From an uncultured Planctomycetales bacterium (GTDB lineage Bacteria; Planctomycetota; Planctomycetia; Pirellulales; Thermoguttaceae), in contig CALARR010000352.1 in the NCBI GenBank assembly GCA_937889015.1, positions 1 to 64,000 on the forward strand: a stretch of 64,000 nt of DNA. The letters are read 5' to 3'. A program made the position numbers and the translations under genes. This document shows positions 34,507 through 42,510 of the stretch, in pieces (position 1 is the stretch's first letter; every line of letters starts with the position of its first letter). Below the pieces are notes generated by a model that did not search any database, was not told the origin of the DNA, and worked only from the letters and a program-made list of their open reading frames with translations.

Positions 34507-37500
34507 TCACACCGGGGGATCGGCTGCACGCGGCGGAGCAGTCTGTGGTCGCGGCGGGAGGCGATTGCGGAAATGGGCAATCTGGTCGTAGAGGGTTTCT
34601 GCGGCTGCGCGGGCTTCCAGGGGAATGGCCACCAAGTGCCGGCGATCGTCCACCGCGTGTGCCCGAACCGCTTCCAGCCATGGCAGCAGCGTCACGTCGG
34701 CCCCCAGTTCTTCCAGCAGACGCACGAATTTCTCGCCAAAGCCCAGGTGCAGCAACACGGCCGAGGCGCGGAGCCAATCGTCCCGCGTGTTCGGCAGCAA
34801 GCGATCACCAGCCACTTTCATCGCCCGGCGGAGCGACTCGGCCGCCAGCCCCCAGTTGTCGTCGTAGGCGGCGAAGAGGGCCTCGTGCAGGGCCTGGGTG
34901 TCTTGCCAGCCTTCAGGTTCGCGCAGATCGGCCAGGATGCGGCGAGCCTCGTCCAAGTCACCGCGCACGTCCCGCAGGAGGAACGCGAGCCTGTGGCGAG
35001 GCTCGTCCCAAGCCGGATCGACTTCCAGGCACCGCCAATAGACTGTTTCCGCTTCGGCATAGCGTCCGAGACGATCGTCAAGGAGATCACCTAGCCCATA
35101 CCAAAGCAAAGCACTGCTGGGATCGACGCGGATCGCCTCACGATAAGCCTGCTCTGCTTCGGCGTGCCGGCCAAGATTGGCAAGGAGATTGCCTAGCCCA
35201 AACCAAGGCCAAGGCCAAGCGTTGTTGGGATCGACGCGGATCGCCCCGCGATAGGCCTGCTCCGCTTCAGCGTAGCGGTTGAACCTCCTTTCAAGGAGAT
35301 CACCAAGAGAACACCAAGTCCAAGCGTCGTTGGGATCAATGCGGATTGCCTCGCGAAAGGCCTGCTCCGCTTCGGCGTACCGGCCAAAATGATCCCTTAG
35401 GAGATGACCGAGAAACCACCATGGCGAAGCGTCGTTGGGATTGAGGCGGATCGCTTCGCGATAGACCTGCTCTGCTTCGACATAGCGACCGAACTCTTCG
35501 AGAACATTCCCCCACTGGCGCCAAATCCTCGCGGATGCCTCGCCCTTCGGCTCAATCTCCAGCAGGGAGGCTAGGCGACGGAATGCCGTGTCCGATAGTC
35601 GGCGTTTGGCATCCGCGTGGGCAAACTGCCGAACGATCTTCGCCTGAGGAGCGTCTTCGGCGCGGTGGATCAACGTTTCAATCTCGTCGGAATCCCTCCA
35701 TGAGGTCACAACGCCCGCGACGAGTCGCATCCGGAGCCATTGCGTGGCGCCGGTCGAGAAATCCGTCTCCAATTTGCGCGTTTCGTCCTGCAACTCGGCG
35801 AGAAGTTGCTGGACTTCCGCCAGCGTCAGTTGTCGTGCGGCAATGGATTGACGGTCCACGGCGCCCTTGCGGGAGATTCCGCCCGGGACCATGGCCGGGG
35901 AACCCAGGACCAGCTCGGCGAACTCTCGGCCCGTGACCGGGCTGTCGGGCGGAACCACCGACGCGAGTCGTCTCTTGAGTTCGGAGAACTCATAGGCCTT
36001 GGGAACAATCTCCCCAGGCTCCAGGATTCGGGCAATCCGCTCGCGCACGCCTTCGCACTGCTCGATCAGCTCCAATTGGGCGCGCAAATCTAGTTCCCGG
36101 GCCAATCCCGGCTCGGCGGCCAGCGAGTCGGCCAGGGCCATGGCGTAGGTGATGTTGCCGGTCGTGAACCGCGCGCGGCCGAGCAGTTCGCGCGCGCTGC
36201 GCGCGCGTTCGGCCGGGGTGTGGAAATCCTCCAGGAAGCGGGCCAGCGACGAAAGGCACGACCGCTGACGCCGCGTGGTGAACCGCATCAGGTACCAGAT
36301 ATTGAAGAACCGCTCGGCGATCTGGTAGCCGGTCTTCTTCCCGCGCGCCAGGTCCGTCTCCTCCACCAATCCGATGTCGCGCAAGCGGCCAAGCTGCGGG
36401 GACACGCTGCTGGGTTTCAAACGGGCCGTTTCGGCGATCGAGGCCTTGGTCATCGGGGCCCAATTGCGTGCCAGCACACCGACGATCGTCTGGGCCTGGT
36501 CGGGAAGCTGATCCAAGCGGGACTGGTACAGCGGCGTGACCACATCCAGCAACGACTCCAGGTCTTCGAAGGCATCCTCCGAGAACCCGCTGGTGAACAA
36601 CTCGAACAGGAGCACGGCCGTGCGCGGGTTGCCGCCGGTCAGGTCGCGGAGTGCGGCCAGGCGCGGGGTCTGGGAGTGGATGCGGTCGATCAGGTCGGTC
36701 CGTTGGCTGGCCTGAGCCAGGCGCAGGATGATGTCGCGGATCTCGTCCAACTCCAAGGGGTGCAAGTAGTGCGGCTTGAAGCCGTCGTAGAAGGCCGATC
36801 CGTAGTCTTCGAAATCGCGCGCGTAGACGGTCGACGCGGCCACCAGCACCGGGGCACCGGAAGCGCTGAAGGCACCGCGCAAGATGTACTCTTCACTGCG
36901 ACAGCGGCCCAGCAGGAGGTTGAAGTTCTCGACGAACAGCACGGGCCGGCGCCCTTGCTTCCGCCACGCATCGGCAAACGCCGCGCGGCACTGCTCCTCG
37001 TAGGTCCGCTCGTCGGTCTCCAGGCGGGTCAACCGGGCCACGGTGGCGTCGATCGCCCGGACGGCGTCGTCCGCCCCTTGGTGTTCCAGCGTATCGGCCA
37101 TGGCGTCCAGGCAGTTGAGCCAGAACTTGGCCAGCCGGTCGACCTCGACATATTGCTCTTCGGGAAAGGTAAGCGGCAAGAAGCGGTCGCGGTTCGGGGC
37201 GCGCTGGAGTTCCAGGGCCAGCCGCCTCAGGAGCGTGGTCTTGCCCATGCCCCGCTGTCCGACGACCAGATGGTGCTGCGGCACACTCGTCGGCGCGGTC
37301 GCCGCCACGTCGTCGAGGATGGCGCGGTACACGTCTTGCCGGGCGATGAAGGACTGCTCCAACTCCGCCTCGTTCAGCCGGTGGGGGTTGAACAAGCGGA
37401 TTTTCGCAAGCACGGGCAGGCGGGCGGGTTTAGAGCCGGTCCCAGGACCTACTGGCAGCTCAGTCTTGCCCGGCCGCGCCACGTGGTTATGACGGTTCTG

Positions 37501-37518
37501 GGGTAGGTTCTTAGTCAT
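34507..37518 (-). CDS. Large AAA/STAND-type ATPase with winged helix and TPR tail
   Basis: 1003 aa from ATG 37518. Walker A GQRGMGKTT (87-95) and Walker B (RPVLFVENFNLLLG) are followed by a helical lid with GGNPRTAVLLFELF and a winged-helix region (MTKASIAETARLKPSSVSPQLGRLRDIGLVEE). A long helical middle leads to five TPR units (about 670-845; EAEQAYREAIRVDPN type) and a C-terminal helical domain. The architecture matches signal-sensing NTPases. Its ATG overlaps the TGA of the upstream ATPase gene. Codons 2-30 are supplied by a dispersed repeat element, so a downstream GTG start is possible. Confidence 0.8.
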   Translation of the reverse strand: MTKNLPQNRHNHVARPGKTELPVGPGTGSKPARLPVLAKIRLFNPHRLNEAELEQSFIARQDVYRAILDDVAATAPTSVPQHHLVVGQRGMGKTTLLRRLALELQRAPNRDRFLPLTFPEEQYVEVDRLAKFWLNCLDAMADTLEHQGADDAVRAIDATVARLTRLETDERTYEEQCRAAFADAWRKQGRRPVLFVENFNLLLGRCRSEEYILRGAFSASGAPVLVAASTVYARDFEDYGSAFYDGFKPHYLHPLELDEIRDIILRLAQASQRTDLIDRIHSQTPRLAALRDLTGGNPRTAVLLFELFTSGFSEDAFEDLESLLDVVTPLYQSRLDQLPDQAQTIVGVLARNWAPMTKASIAETARLKPSSVSPQLGRLRDIGLVEETDLARGKKTGYQIAERFFNIWYLMRFTTRRQRSCLSSLARFLEDFHTPAERARSARELLGRARFTTGNITYAMALADSLAAEPGLARELDLRAQLELIEQCEGVRERIARILEPGEIVPKAYEFSELKRRLASVVPPDSPVTGREFAELVLGSPAMVPGGISRKGAVDRQSIAARQLTLAEVQQLLAELQDETRKLETDFSTGATQWLRMRLVAGVVTSWRDSDEIETLIHRAEDAPQAKIVRQFAHADAKRRLSDTAFRRLASLLEIEPKGEASARIWRQWGNVLEEFGRYVEAEQVYREAIRLNPNDASPWWFLGHLLRDHFGRYAEAEQAFREAIRIDPNDAWTWCSLGDLLERRFNRYAEAEQAYRGAIRVDPNNAWPWPWFGLGNLLANLGRHAEAEQAYREAIRVDPSSALLWYGLGDLLDDRLGRYAEAETVYWRCLEVDPAWDEPRHRLAFLLRDVRGDLDEARRILADLREPEGWQDTQALHEALFAAYDDNWGLAAESLRRAMKVAGDRLLPNTRDDWLRASAVLLHLGFGEKFVRLLEELGADVTLLPWLEAVRAHAVDDRRHLVAIPLEARAAAETLYDQIAHFRNRLPPRPQTAPPRAADPPV
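37433..37514 (+). repeat. ~81-bp dispersed element (family 1), copy 5, inside a coding sequence
   Basis: GAGCCGGTCCCAGGACCTAC ... GGTTCTGGGGTAGGTTCTTAG. On the minus strand it is in frame and stop-free, and encodes about residues 2-29 of the large ATPase-TPR protein. It lies at the junction of the two ATPase genes. Confidence 0.85.
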
Positions 37519-38726
37519 CAGGCGAACCGCCTCTTCCAGAAGTCGCGCAGGAGGAACGAACGGAAGGCGTAACACTCGCCCTGCTGGGCCAGGTAGCCGT
37601 CGCGCTGCAGGAATTCGAGGATCTCGCGCAGTTGGCGGTCGAGCGTCCCAGGGTCGGCGTGTGGATGCTCGGCCGCCAGCAGGTTGAAGAGGACATCGCG
37701 GCTGGCGCCCTGGGGTTCGCTGCAAAGGCGGCCCAGAACACACCGAGCCATACGCAGTTCACCCTGGTCCAACAAATCACCCAGACGCGACTCCCAGTGG
37801 CCGAACTGGACGCGATGCTGGGGATCGAGCAGCGTTTGGTAGGCCAGATCGACGTCGGCCAGCGACGGGTAGTCGGGGCTGCGGCGGGCCTTGGGGAGTT
37901 CGGCCAGGGTGTGAAAGAGGAGTTGCAGATAGAAGGGGACCGCCCATCCGACGCGCGCGATGATCGCTTGGGCGACCTCCTTGGAGAGAGCCATGCTATA
38001 ACGGCCGGTCTCGGCCAGGCGATTCAGGAGGCGCAGGGCCGTGTCGTCGTCGAAGGCGCCTACCGGTTGGGGCGACAATTCGTTGATGCATCCGGACAGT
38101 CGGTGGCGGTCGACGAAGGAGTCGAGGCCGATGGACCCGCACAGGATCCAGGGGAGCCGTGTACCGCAGGCCTGTCGCACGCTTCGAAGCCAGTCGAGCA
38201 CTTGGCGCACCTGATCGAGGCCGCCCTCGTGGAGAAGCTTGTTGAGGAAGATCGGCAACTCGTCCAGCGTGATCAACACGCGGCGTCCTTCGGCTGCCTG
38301 GGAGGCGATCAGGCCCTTGAGCGATCCGGCGGCGTGTTCCCAGGAGGCCATCGCGTCGGAGACCTCCAACTCAGCCCCGGCGACACCGACCTTGGTGCCG
38401 CGGAGGAAATGGCGGAAATGATCGATCGCCGTGGTGACCTTCGCCATCAGCGGCATTTGGATGCCGGCGTGAACGAGTCCCTGCTGAATGGCGATAAGAA
38501 AGGCGGCTTGATCGGCCGCATCCTGGACGTCGACCTTCACGACGGCCCAACCATCGGCAGTGAGTTGGCGAGCCAGTTCGGCTACCAAGGACGACTTTCC
38601 GATGCGGCGAGGCCCGAGAAGGAGGACATGGTTTCCGTCCTCGACCGTTCGGCGGAGCGTGGCCAGTTCTTCATCGCGGCCGAAGAAATCGTCCCCTTCG
38701 ACAGGCGACCCGGTGATGTTTCTCAT
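37518..38726 (-). CDS. AAA ATPase (archaeal-ATPase/STAND-like)
   Basis: 402 aa. It opens FFGRDEELATLRR with Walker A GPRRIGKSS (38-46); Walker B is RVLITLDELP; a sensor region PWILCGSIGLDSF and a helical lid with VGWAVPFYLQLLFHTL follow. The C-terminus looks like a winged helix (LREILEFLQRDGYLAQQG). This resembles the archaeal ATPase / MNS clade of STAND NTPases. First gene of a two-gene operon whose second member is another NTPase with TPRs. The role is unknown; conflict or stress sensing is an inference. Confidence 0.8.
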   Translation of the reverse strand: MRNITGSPVEGDDFFGRDEELATLRRTVEDGNHVLLLGPRRIGKSSLVAELARQLTADGWAVVKVDVQDAADQAAFLIAIQQGLVHAGIQMPLMAKVTTAIDHFRHFLRGTKVGVAGAELEVSDAMASWEHAAGSLKGLIASQAAEGRRVLITLDELPIFLNKLLHEGGLDQVRQVLDWLRSVRQACGTRLPWILCGSIGLDSFVDRHRLSGCINELSPQPVGAFDDDTALRLLNRLAETGRYSMALSKEVAQAIIARVGWAVPFYLQLLFHTLAELPKARRSPDYPSLADVDLAYQTLLDPQHRVQFGHWESRLGDLLDQGELRMARCVLGRLCSEPQGASRDVLFNLLAAEHPHADPGTLDRQLREILEFLQRDGYLAQQGECYAFRSFLLRDFWKRRFA

Positions 38727-38740
38727 ACAGCCTCCGCTAC

Positions 38741-38809
38741 ACAGACCACTACATATCTGTATCGATTCAAGTCTGTAGTGATTCTATTACGTATCGCATA
38801 CAGTGTCAA
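38741..38809 (-). promoter_or_regulatory. Promoter and candidate operator of the ATPase operon
   Basis: On the minus strand: TTGACA (38809-38804), 17-bp spacer, TAGAAT (38786-38781), a near-perfect sigma-70 promoter. Around the predicted start lie inverted repeats CACTACA (38747-38753) / TGTAGTG (38774-38780) and ACAGAC (38741-38746) / GTCTGT (38771-38776), placed where a repressor would block transcription. Confidence 0.7.
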
Positions 38810-38906
38810 GCTGCGTCCTGATCGAACACGCGCCGGATACCGCTCTGACATGTACCCATCTCGCGCTAAACGAATATCGCCACTATACGCGAGTTGCGTG
38901 CGTAGC

Positions 38907-38926
38907 CCGAATTCTGGCGAATTCGG
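38907..38926. repeat. Perfect 8-bp hairpin
   Basis: CCGAATTC, loop TGGC, GAATTCGG, in the divergent spacer between the ATPase operon and marR. It is not followed by a T-run. Could be an operator or simple palindrome. Confidence 0.5.
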
Positions 38927-39126
38927 CCACCTCCGCACCTGAGCCTGGGCTGGCACGGATGAGCCTGGTGTCGGCCGTTCGGAACTGCAGACACGCCAGA
39001 AGGGGCGGGACTTGGGGTACCGAGGAGGCGGCCTTGGGGACCACCGTGCGGCGTGCGCTTGGTCGGCGGGCCAGGCCTTGTCTGTGCGCGGGCGACACCG
39101 GAGGGCCGCCTTCCTCCTTTCACCCA

Positions 39127-39145
39127 TATAATTGACATAGTCAAT
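39127..39145 (+). promoter_or_regulatory. marR promoter with palindromic operator
   Basis: ATTGACATAGTCAAT (39131-39145) is a perfect palindrome with a 3-bp centre, typical of MarR operators. It overlaps a consensus -10 TATAAT (39127-39132). TTGACA within it could also serve as a -35 with AATAAT at 39155-39160. Autoregulation by the downstream MarR protein is likely. Confidence 0.68.
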
Positions 39146-39166
39146 GATATGGGCAATAATAAGTCC

Positions 39167-39637
39167 ATGAGCGATCCTGAGTCAGCGCCGCGGTTCCTGG
39201 AGAAGTCCCATCTGGCGGGCGATGTGCACTTGATTCGCGAGCTCATGCGGACACATCAGGCCGTTCTGGCCGTGTTTGCGCGCGAAGTGGGCATGCCGGC
39301 ATCGCGATTGGCCGTGATGCGGCTCTTGGCGATTGCTGGGCCCAAGCGTATGGGCGTGATGGAAATCGCCAGGCAGCTTGGCGTGAACGCGGCGGCCGTT
39401 ACGCGGCAGGTGCAGGAAATGGAGCGGGAGCGTTTGCTCGTCCGCCGAGCCGACGCCAAGGACAAGCGTCGGATCGACATGCAGTTGTCAGCGAAAGGCC
39501 GCAAGACATTCGAAAGGCTGCACGATCGCAGTCACCAATTGGAGAGATCGCTTGTGTCCGCGATTGCGGCCGAGGAGATGCAGATCGCCGCGAGGGTATT
39601 GGCCACCCTGCGCGACGTTCTCGATGGCATGCGCTGA
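39167..39637 (+). CDS. MarR-family transcriptional regulator
   Basis: 156 aa from ATG 39167; ATG 39149 is an alternative and neither has a strong ribosome-binding site. Winged-helix core: ASRLAVMRLLAIAGPKRMGVMEIARQLGVNAAAVTRQVQEMERERLLVRR, then DKRRIDMQLSAKGRKTFERL, the usual MarR wing and dimerisation helices. The palindrome upstream suggests autorepression. The downstream DUF4405 gene is probably its target and lies 61 bp away. Confidence 0.9.
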   Translation: MSDPESAPRFLEKSHLAGDVHLIRELMRTHQAVLAVFAREVGMPASRLAVMRLLAIAGPKRMGVMEIARQLGVNAAAVTRQVQEMERERLLVRRADAKDKRRIDMQLSAKGRKTFERLHDRSHQLERSLVSAIAAEEMQIAARVLATLRDVLDGMR

Positions 39638-39698
39638 GCGCGGGCTGACCATGGGAATGGAGTTGCCCGAATCGCCGCGACTCATGAAGGAGACTCTT

Positions 39699-40037
39699 GT
39701 GAACCAGACGACGCGTTTCAACTTGCGGGCTTTTGCGACGCTGGGCGTGTTGTTCAGCGGCCTGGGTCTCCCCGTCACGGGAATCGCCAATCATGTCTAT
39801 CAGTTTGAGTCGCTGAGCACGGTGCGTCACGCTTGGATGGCAGCGCACAACAGCCTTGGGCTATTGTTTGTGGTCTTCTGCATCTGGCACGTCGCACTGA
39901 ACCGGAAAGCGCTTCTCAATCACATAAGGGCGTTCGCCGTCCGTGTTCCCATGATGAGTCGAGAGGCGATCGCCGCCGTCGCCGTGGTGGCGCTGGTCTT
40001 ATTCCTGTTTGTCAGCCATGCTTTTCATGGGCAGTGA
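39699..40037 (+). CDS. DUF4405-type small membrane protein
   Basis: 112 aa with three predicted membrane helices (FATLGVLFSGLGLPVTGIA; NSLGLLFVVFCIWHVAL; AIAAVAVVALVLFLFVSHAF). Conserved histidines (VRHAWMAAHNSLG, CIWHVALNRK) suggest a cytochrome-b-like heme fold, as in DUF4405. The GTG at 39699 is chosen because AAGGAG at 39687-39692 precedes it; ATG 39684 and 39651 are alternatives. Probably controlled by the adjacent MarR. Function unknown. Confidence 0.7.
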   Translation: MNQTTRFNLRAFATLGVLFSGLGLPVTGIANHVYQFESLSTVRHAWMAAHNSLGLLFVVFCIWHVALNRKALLNHIRAFAVRVPMMSREAIAAVAVVALVLFLFVSHAFHGQ

Positions 40038-40069
40038 CCGGCGACGTTCCGTCGACCGGTGGGCTGCCC
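40029..40069. terminator. Hairpin between convergent genes
   Basis: GGGCAG (40029-40034) pairs with CTGCCC (40064-40069), enclosing ACCGG/CCGGT and GAC/GTC. It includes the stop codon of the DUF4405 gene and lies between convergent genes. No T-run, so bidirectional termination is inferred. Confidence 0.45.
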
Positions 40070-40174
40070 AAGGCCGCCGATGGGTGCGTGTCGCAGGGGC
40101 GTGTAGCGGGCGACTTCCCGCGATTTTCGGCGGAAGGCTGGCGGATCCGGTCACCTGCTGGTGAGAAATCCAGT

Positions 40175-41752
40175 CTAGCGGCGGATGGTGACGCGCGATC
40201 CTACGGAGAGGATGTCGTAGACGTCGTGGATGTCGCGCGCGCCGAGGCTGATGGCGCCGCGGCCGTCGGAGCGGCCGATGCTCTGGGCGTTGTCGGTGCC
40301 GTGGATCGCCAGGCGACCGCCCAGGTCGAGCATCCGGTCGCCGTAGGGATTGGCCGGATCACCGGCCGCGATCACGCGATCGGCGCCGTAGTAGGTCGGA
40401 TTGGCCTTCTTGTCGCGGACAATGAAGCTGCCGTCGGCCAGCGGCTGGTCGCGGCCGATGCCGATGGGGAAGCGGCCGGCATAGCGATCCTGGAGCAACA
40501 CGATCAACTGGTACCGGTTCACATCGACCACCGCGTCGAACGGGCCGCGCACGACTTTGAGTTCCATGCCGGGCGCCAGATTCTGCGGGTCGCGGATGCC
40601 GTTGATCTTGGCCAGCAACTCGGCCGAGACGTTGTAGATCGTGGCGATGCGCTCGAGCGTATCGCCGGGCTGCACGCGGTAGGCGGGTTCGAGGTAGTGC
40701 TGGCGCGAATAGACGACCGTGCCGGCAACCTGGTCGAGGAGTCCAAGGAGCTGCCGGTTTTCGTCGTCGGTCAGTCGGGGATGGAGATAGAACTTGCTCA
40801 GAGCCAGATGGGCCTCGCCCAGTTGACCGGCATCGAGTTTCGCCTGGATGGAGCGCATGAGCGAGCGGAAGTCGTCGTTCGGAATCGCCGTGGTGGCCGA
40901 GGCGGCGGTCACGGGAGACACACTGGTTGCAGGGGACGTGGCCGTGGCCGCGGCAACTTCACGGCTGGGAGACGCGGTTCCGGTAGTCGGGGCCAGGATG
41001 CCCGTGGGCGCCGCAGCGCCCGGCGTGAGCACCGTTCCCAGCGCGGCGGGATTTGTGGCGGAGGGTGTCCTGGCGGTCGGCAGGGCCGATGCGGTTGCGG
41101 GGACGGCCGGAACGATCGTGGCCGCCGCGGGGGTTCCGGCCGCGGTGGACAGGCCGGCGAGGCCGGCATGGGTGGCGGCGGCCGGCTGCCCTACGGTCGG
41201 CGAAGCGGGCGGGGCGCTGATGGCCGCGGCAAAGCCTGGGGCGGCCCCGGCCGGATTGACGCCCGCGGCCGAGGGGTTGGCAGCGGCGTTCGGCGTGGTG
41301 GGGTTGGCCGGCGCGGCCGAACGCGAGATGTATCCGCGCAGGGAATCCAGGGCTGAAGCAGGCGCGGCGGGGGTGCCGGGCGATCCCGGGCGGTTGATGG
41401 CCGTGCGTGTGGGATCGGGAGCATTGGTCATGGGATAGGAGGCAGGCCCCGTCGGTGCGGCGCTGCCTGAAGAGGCAAGCGGCGGCGTGCCCGACATGGC
41501 CACGCTCATCCCCGGCAAAGAAGGCTGAGGGGAGGAGGGGCTGGAAGCGGCGGAGGCGAAGCCGGGCACGTTTGCCGTGCGTCCTGGGGGCGTGATAGAG
41601 TTGCCTGGTGCGGGTTGACCCGTGCCTTGTTGTGCCGTGGGCCAAGCGGGGGCCGCGGCCGGCTGAGGTGGGTTGCGGGAAATCCAGACGTACACCGAGT
41701 ACAGGATGACCGCCAGGACCGCGATCCCGGTAAAGGTCCTCAGCGCACTCAT
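40175..41752 (-). CDS. LysM/YkuD L,D-transpeptidase homologue lacking the catalytic Cys
   Basis: 525 aa; ATG 41752 has AAGGAGG upstream. One N-terminal membrane helix (about 5-22) is followed by a ~300-residue Pro/Ala/Thr-rich linker. LysM (YRVQPGDTLERIATIYNVS) comes next, and a C-terminal YkuD domain with IHGTDNAQSIGRSDGRGAIS. The normal motif ends in SHGC[IV]R; here the Cys position is Ala500 (codon GCC) and the preceding His is Arg. His484 is kept. It is therefore probably a peptidoglycan-binding pseudoenzyme rather than a cross-linking enzyme, unless a different nucleophile is used. Confidence 0.82.
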   Translation of the reverse strand: MSALRTFTGIAVLAVILYSVYVWISRNPPQPAAAPAWPTAQQGTGQPAPGNSITPPGRTANVPGFASAASSPSSPQPSLPGMSVAMSGTPPLASSGSAAPTGPASYPMTNAPDPTRTAINRPGSPGTPAAPASALDSLRGYISRSAAPANPTTPNAAANPSAAGVNPAGAAPGFAAAISAPPASPTVGQPAAATHAGLAGLSTAAGTPAAATIVPAVPATASALPTARTPSATNPAALGTVLTPGAAAPTGILAPTTGTASPSREVAAATATSPATSVSPVTAASATTAIPNDDFRSLMRSIQAKLDAGQLGEAHLALSKFYLHPRLTDDENRQLLGLLDQVAGTVVYSRQHYLEPAYRVQPGDTLERIATIYNVSAELLAKINGIRDPQNLAPGMELKVVRGPFDAVVDVNRYQLIVLLQDRYAGRFPIGIGRDQPLADGSFIVRDKKANPTYYGADRVIAAGDPANPYGDRMLDLGGRLAIHGTDNAQSIGRSDGRGAISLGARDIHDVYDILSVGSRVTIRR

Positions 41753-41810
41753 GACCGTCCTCCTTGACGAATCACTCGCTTTCGCAATGCTAGAAGCTAC
41801 ACGTATCTTA

Positions 41811-41891
41811 GCGCCAGTCCCAAAACCTGTCGGCAGTTCGATCCCGCAGGACCGCCCGACGTGGCGATGATGGTTTTGGGTTCCATTTTTA
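41811..41891 (+). repeat. ~81-bp dispersed element (family 1), copy 6a
   Basis: Arms CCCAAAACC (41819-41827) and GGTTTTGGG (41872-41880) are fully complementary. The interior is of the GATCCCGCAGG type. First of a tandem pair in the divergent promoter region. Confidence 0.88.
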
Positions 41892-41973
41892 GGGCCGGTC
41901 CCAGAACCTGTTGGCAACTCAGTCTTACCGAGCCGCCCGACGTGGCGATGATGGTTCTGGGATCGGTTCTTAG
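41892..41973 (+). repeat. ~81-bp dispersed element (family 1), copy 6b
   Basis: Arms CCCAGAACC (41900-41908) and GGTTCTGGG (41953-41961) are fully complementary but differ from copy 6a, so the pairing covaries. Ends 20 bp before the zinc-ribbon gene ATG. Confidence 0.88.
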
Positions 41974-41992
41974 CTCTCCTTCAGGTCCTATC

Positions 41993-42259
41993 ATGCCCGA
42001 GTACCGCGATTTCGATCGGCCCGACGATGAACTGGACGATGAAGAGTATCCCGATCCGGACGAGGCCGACGACGAAACCGACACGATCCCTTGCCCCCAG
42101 TGCGGAAAAGCGATTTACGAGGACGTGGACCGCTGTCCCTACTGTGGACAAGACGTAGTTCCGGCCACCAATCCCTGGTTGGGCCGGCCTCTGTGGTGGA
42201 TCGTCCTGGGCCTGCTTGGAACGGCGGCGGTGATCTGGGTCTTGAGCGGACTGAATTGA
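41993..42259 (+). CDS. Small zinc-ribbon membrane protein
   Basis: 88 aa. A very acidic N-terminus (about 1-30, DDELDDEEYPDPDEADDE) is followed by a CPQCGKAIYEDVDRCPYCG zinc ribbon (four Cys) and a C-terminal membrane helix (LWWIVLGLLGTAAVIWVL). Zinc-ribbon plus TM proteins of this kind are common in planctomycetes and uncharacterised. Its start follows a tandem repeat pair. Confidence 0.72.
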   Translation: MPEYRDFDRPDDELDDEEYPDPDEADDETDTIPCPQCGKAIYEDVDRCPYCGQDVVPATNPWLGRPLWWIVLGLLGTAAVIWVLSGLN

Positions 42260-42510
42260 TCCGGCCGCAAGCGACCTCCGGGGACCGAGCCAAGCGGGCG
42301 AATCATAGGCGAAGCGTGCAAAGATCGCTATGCCAAACTGGTCGGTTTTCTTGCGAGGCATGCCTGTTTGGCACGTAATTTTGGGAAACTGCGCAGAATA
42401 GGGAGCAGCCGATCCCAAGGATGTTGCGTGCCACGGGTTTCCGCCGGGCTTGCAGGCTGCCCAAGGGCGCGAACGGAGGAGGGCCGGGCGGGGGCCTCGG
42501 CCCGTGGAGT

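Noticed and set aside
42295..42400. Spacer after the zinc-ribbon gene, tested as a family 2 fragment
   Set aside because: Some words (AAACTGGTCGGTTTTC) are vaguely similar but no alignable ends.
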